Positions 62,400 to 64,000 of a stretch of 64,000 nt of DNA are shown here, one piece after another. The translations under genes were made by a program, and so were the position numbers. The stretch spans positions 434,001 to 498,000 of the forward strand of contig CAWUEX030000002.1 of assembly GCA_963921305.4 (NCBI GenBank), given 5' to 3'. Below the pieces are notes generated by a model that worked only from the letters and a program-made list of their open reading frames with translations, was not told the DNA's origin and ran no database searches. Each line of letters starts with the position of its first letter. Within the stretch, counting starts at the first letter, position 1. The stretch comes from CAWUEX02 sp963921305 (GTDB taxonomy: Bacteria; Pseudomonadota; Alphaproteobacteria; Rhodospirillales; Rhodospirillaceae).

Positions 62400-64000
62400 G
62401 CGGCATGACCTTCTCAGCCCTGGTGCCAATGCCCGCTCTCGTTACTTTGCTGATCATCGGCGGAGTAATCACCGGCTACGCGTTGTTCCGGCAATCCCGT
62501 GCCGCCGGTTTGCGGTGTCTGGCCATTTTGATTCTGGCAGCGGCCGTGCTCGACCCGCGTGCGACCTTGGAAAACCGCAGGCCGCTGGATGATATCGCCG
62601 TCGTGGTGATCGACGAGAGCCAGTCGCAACAGCTGGGCGGCCGGCCCGCGCGCGCGGCGGAAACTCTGTCGGACTTGAACGCAGCACTCGAACGCCTCAA
62701 CGCGACAGAGGTGCGCACGGTGCGCCTGACCCCGGAGTCCGCGGGCGCGCGCAGCGACGGCACCCGGCTGTTCGACGCGATCTCGAAAGCCACCGCCGAT
62801 ATTCCGAGCCAACGGCTGGCGGGTGTGATCGTCATTACCGACGGCATCGTGCACGACGTGCCGGCGCAAGCAGATCAATCGGGACTGACCGCGCCGCTGC
62901 ACGTTCTACTGACCGGTGAGCGGGATGAGCGGGACCGGCGCATCGTCGTGGTCGAAGCACCGGAGTTCGGCCTGGTGGATAGGAACGTCGAGATTCAAAT
63001 TCGCGCCGAGGACACCGACCTGCCCGACGGCACCCCTATCGCCGCCAGCCTGCGCGCCGACGGCGGGGCGATGCAACAGTTCACCATCCGCGCAGGCGAG
63101 ACCCTGGAGTTTCTGGCCCCGCTTGAGCACCCGGGCGCCAACGTGTTCGAGCTGGAACTCGAGCAAGCCGACGGAGAAATTTCACCGCGCAATAACCGCA
63201 CACTCATCACCGTCAACGCCATCCGCGACCGGCTCAAGGTCTTGCTGATCTCGGGTCAGCCGCATGTGGGCGAACGGTCATGGCGCAACCTGCTCAAGTC
63301 CGACCCCAACGTCGACTTGGTGCATTTCACCATCCTGCGTCCGCTGTCGAAGGACGACGGCACGCCGCTCAACGAACTGGCGCTGATTTCGTTTCCCATC
63401 CGCGAGTTGTTCGAGGAACAGCTTTACGATTTCGATCTGGTGATCTTCGACCGCTACAGCCGCCGTGGCCTGGTGCCGTTCCAGTTCATGATGAACATCG
63501 CCAGCTACGTACTGGATGGCGGTGCGGTCATGCTGTCGGTCGGACCTGAGTACGCGGATTCCTTCTCGCTGTTCGACAGTCCGCTGCAAAGCGTCCTGCC
63601 CGCTGCACCGACGGGCGTGGTGTACGACCGTCCGTTCCGCCCAACCTTGAGCGATACAGGCAACCGGCACCCGGTGACGGCGGCGCTGTCGCCCCCGGGT
63701 GAGACCACCCCATCTTGGGGCCGCTGGTTACGGCACATCGACGTGCAGGCCTCGGCGGGCCAGGAACTGATGCGCGGCGCAGAGGACCGTCCGCTGCTGA
63801 TGCTCGACCGCGTCGGCAAGGGCCGGGTCGCACTGCTGCTCAGCGACACCATATGGCTGTGGGGCAAAGGGTTCGACGGCGGTGGACCGCAAGCGGAGAT
63901 TCTGCGGCGCCTGGCCCATTGGCTGATGAAAGAGCCGGAACTCGAAGAAGAGTCGCTCTCGGCCTCGGTGCAGGACGGCATCATCGAGGTGATGCGCACC
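62396..64000 (+). CDS. Membrane protein with glutamine-amidotransferase-like region, truncated by window end
   Basis: The frame opens with ATG at 62396 (overlapping the previous TGA) and is open for 535 codons to the last base, so the 3' end is missing. The product has two N-terminal helices (LVTLLIIGGVITGYALFRQS, then LAILILAAAVL), a VWA-like stretch (IAVVVIDESQSQQL, LAGVIVITDGIVHDV), and a region DRLKVLLISGQPHVGERSWR followed by DFDLVIFDRYSRRGLVPFQF that resembles class I glutamine amidotransferase folds without a visible catalytic Cys. It is the fourth gene of the MoxR operon. Confidence 0.85.
   Translation, partial: MSGMTFSALVPMPALVTLLIIGGVITGYALFRQSRAAGLRCLAILILAAAVLDPRATLENRRPLDDIAVVVIDESQSQQLGGRPARAAETLSDLNAALERLNATEVRTVRLTPESAGARSDGTRLFDAISKATADIPSQRLAGVIVITDGIVHDVPAQADQSGLTAPLHVLLTGERDERDRRIVVVEAPEFGLVDRNVEIQIRAEDTDLPDGTPIAASLRADGGAMQQFTIRAGETLEFLAPLEHPGANVFELELEQADGEISPRNNRTLITVNAIRDRLKVLLISGQPHVGERSWRNLLKSDPNVDLVHFTILRPLSKDDGTPLNELALISFPIRELFEEQLYDFDLVIFDRYSRRGLVPFQFMMNIASYVLDGGAVMLSVGPEYADSFSLFDSPLQSVLPAAPTGVVYDRPFRPTLSDTGNRHPVTAALSPPGETTPSWGRWLRHIDVQASAGQELMRGAEDRPLLMLDRVGKGRVALLLSDTIWLWGKGFDGGGPQAEILRRLAHWLMKEPELEEESLSASVQDGIIEVMRT

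Overview
This 64 kb window reads as a gene-dense stretch of an alphaproteobacterial chromosome of moderately high GC. Evidence for the class includes the aerobic CobS/CobT cobaltochelatase, a petABC cytochrome bc1 operon next to trmL, a MarR/PetR-like pair beside ilvE, an L25 of the long Ctc type followed by pth and ychF, BMFP, DUF1285 and DUF6111 genes, and a MoxR/DUF58/DUF4159 block. Order and genus cannot be fixed from the sequence alone. I saw no insertion sequences, integrases, CRISPR arrays, rRNA or tRNA genes. Most of the window is vertically inherited housekeeping DNA with a few accessory islands.

Layout. 0-6.8 kb: end of cobS, cobT, a LysR regulator, a small secreted protein, a MAPEG membrane protein, rpmB, two unknown genes and a DUF4743-type Nudix hydrolase. 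6.9-11.8 kb: accA, converging on a gap-pgk operon whose third gene is a TPR O-GlcNAc-transferase-like (SPINDLY type) protein. 12.1-18.7 kb: a peptide ABC transporter (two permeases and a fused double ATPase, with no binding protein) and a TonB-dependent receptor behind a promoter framed by two Fur-like palindromes. 19.1-25.5 kb: a DUF1800-DUF1501-DUF1800 set and a second TPR glycosyltransferase-like gene. 25.8-30.5 kb: a fused HyuA-HyuB oxoprolinase and an agmatine-deiminase-like protein that has lost its catalytic Cys and His. 30.5-36.6 kb: Ca/Na antiporter, PTR1/FolM-type reductase and folB, uvrC, pgsA, moaD, moaE. 36.6-42.9 kb: ilvE, a 13-7-13 perfect palindrome, marR/response regulator/histidine kinase, tetR, proC, YbjN, BMFP. 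43-51.3 kb: hldD, lgt, midA-like, pgeF, a lipoprotein, prs, rplY, pth, ychF. 51.4-57.7 kb: petABC, trmL, CCA transferase, DUF6111, CoA-pyrophosphatase Nudix, DUF1285. 57.7-64 kb: MoxR, DUF58, DUF4159 and a truncated VWA/glutamine-amidotransferase-like membrane protein.

How the parts fit. Several local units are clear: envelope maturation (hldD, lgt), translation quality (rplY, pth, ychF), folate (FolM-like plus folB), molybdopterin synthase (moaDE) and respiration (petABC, with petPR-like regulators about 11 kb away). The most unusual items are the degenerate deiminase coupled to an oxoprolinase, the paired DUF1800 genes around one Tat-exported DUF1501, the TPR glycosyltransferase in the glycolytic operon, the MoaD with two residues beyond its Gly-Gly end, and two clear operator architectures (upstream of the TonB receptor and upstream of marR). 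No wholly new multi-gene system can be proven here; the 25.8-30.5 kb and 19.1-23.7 kb units are the best candidates.
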